This document shows, in pieces, positions 63,518-64,000 of a DNA stretch of 64,000 bases (position 1 is the first letter of the stretch; each line of letters begins with the position of its first letter). Under the pieces are notes generated by a model. It ran no database searches and was not told the origin of the DNA. It worked only from the letters and a program-made list of their open reading frames with translations. This DNA is from Bacteroidota bacterium (lineage in GTDB: Bacteria > Bacteroidota > Bacteroidia > AKYH767-A > OLB10): positions 62,001-126,000 of the forward strand of contig JADJMG010000031.1 of the NCBI GenBank assembly GCA_016709725.1. The letters are read 5' to 3'. The position numbers and the translations under genes are program-made.

Positions 63518-63952
63518 ATGATGCGCATAGATATTATTAACGGTCCTAATTTGAATTTGTTGGGTATTCGCGAACCTGAAGTGTATGGTGTGAAGACATT
63601 TGAAGAATATTTTTCTAGTTTAAAGGTTCTTTTTTCAGAGATCGACTTGCATTATTTTCAAAGTAATCTAGAAGGGGAGATCATCAATCGTTTGCATGAA
63701 ATAGGTTTTTCATCGGATGGAATTATTTTGAATGCGGCTGGTTATACACACACGTCAGTAGCAATTGCCGATGCCGTTGCTGCAATTCGAACACCAGTTA
63801 TAGAATTGCATATCTCTAATGTTTTTGCGAGAGAAGAATTTCGTCATCAAAGTTTAATGGCAAGTAAATGTGTTGGACTCATTGGCGGACTCGGTTTAAA
63901 AGGGTATGAATTAGCGATTCAATATTTTATAGATTCAAATAAGAATAGTTAA
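63518..63952 (+). CDS. aroQ: 3-dehydroquinate dehydratase, type II
   Basis: AroQ dehydrates 3-dehydroquinate to 3-dehydroshikimate in the shikimate pathway. Signatures are NGPNLNLLGIREPEVYG with the catalytic Tyr, QSNLEGEIINRLHE, NAAGYTHTSVAIADAV (with the catalytic His downstream of it) and ELHISNVFAREEFRHQS. About 144 residues is the standard length. The start is ATG 63518 or 63521; both are near the -7 box. Confidence 0.95.
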   Translation: MMRIDIINGPNLNLLGIREPEVYGVKTFEEYFSSLKVLFSEIDLHYFQSNLEGEIINRLHEIGFSSDGIILNAAGYTHTSVAIADAVAAIRTPVIELHISNVFAREEFRHQSLMASKCVGLIGGLGLKGYELAIQYFIDSNKNS

Positions 63953-64000
63953 TAATGTTGGTTCACCATCATATTGCACATTCCGTATTGATGGTTCGAC
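63953..64000 (+). other. Right edge, possible gene start
   Basis: An ATG at 63955 opens a frame (MLVHHHIAHSV...) that runs off the window after 15 codons. It is too short to identify. Confidence 0.25.

Overview
The window looks like an AT-rich chromosome segment from a member of the Bacteroidota, probably an aerobic Chitinophagia/Flavobacteriia/Sphingobacteriia-type organism or a metagenome bin of one. The signs are four large secreted proteins with type IX secretion (T9SS) C-terminal sorting domains, SprB-type adhesin repeats, promoters with the Bacteroidota -7 box TAnnTTTG, DUF1573 and DUF4834 proteins, a CarB without the C-terminal regulatory domain, and the xerD/aroQ neighbourhood. No phage, IS element, CRISPR array, rRNA or replication origin was seen.

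Layout. 0-7 kb: a giant SprB-repeat surface protein (minus). 7.6-12.5 kb: DEAD-box RNA helicase, guaA and a frameshifted substrate-binding lipoprotein. 12.7-15.8 kb: rimM, rpsP and an M14 carboxypeptidase-like protein (minus). 16.3-25.5 kb: dnaE, thioredoxin, DUF58 protein, MFS transporter and a CotH-kinase T9SS protein. 25.5-29 kb: a small secreted protein and a 13-repeat FG-GAP T9SS protein (minus). 29.0-30.5 kb: an unusual tandem array of GIY-YIG nuclease genes, each joined to a decayed tRNA-Asp fragment, next to the intact tRNA-Asp gene. 30.8-37.7 kb: two paralogous membrane proteins, two DUF1573 proteins, a PLP aminotransferase, GT2 glycosyltransferase, ECF sigma factor, rsmG and rpmH. 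38-42 kb: alpha/beta hydrolase, carB and DUF4834. 42.6-59.8 kb: an envelope-glycan locus (YfhO-type protein, GT4, two asparagine synthase-like amidotransferases, a second glycosyltransferase, two methyltransferases, GNAT protein, NodB deacetylase, Kelch/PKD T9SS protein, MOP-family flippase). 59.8-64 kb: TPR protein, Kir-type K+ channel, ferredoxin-NADP reductase-like protein, XerD recombinase and AroQ.

The genes combine housekeeping functions (translation, replication, nucleotide and arginine/pyrimidine synthesis) with the surface biology usual in this phylum: T9SS cargo, adhesin-like repeats and a glycan locus whose flippase, glycosyltransferases, methyltransferases, amidotransferases and deacetylase could build and decorate one polymer.

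Three points deserve most attention. (1) The tRNA-Asp/GIY-YIG array: three nearly identical units (398, 398 and 397 bp) plus a divergent truncated fourth gene, separated by a conserved hairpin, with each full-length ORF reading into a stop codon that belongs to a tRNA-Asp D-loop remnant. (2) A dense run of about sixteen single-base frameshifts confined to 48.8-58.2 kb, which points to a poorly polished assembly stretch or decay of the locus. (3) A carB with an in-frame loss of roughly 30 codons in the first ATP-grasp domain. Several transcripts also seem to begin with a stem-loop immediately after the -7 box.
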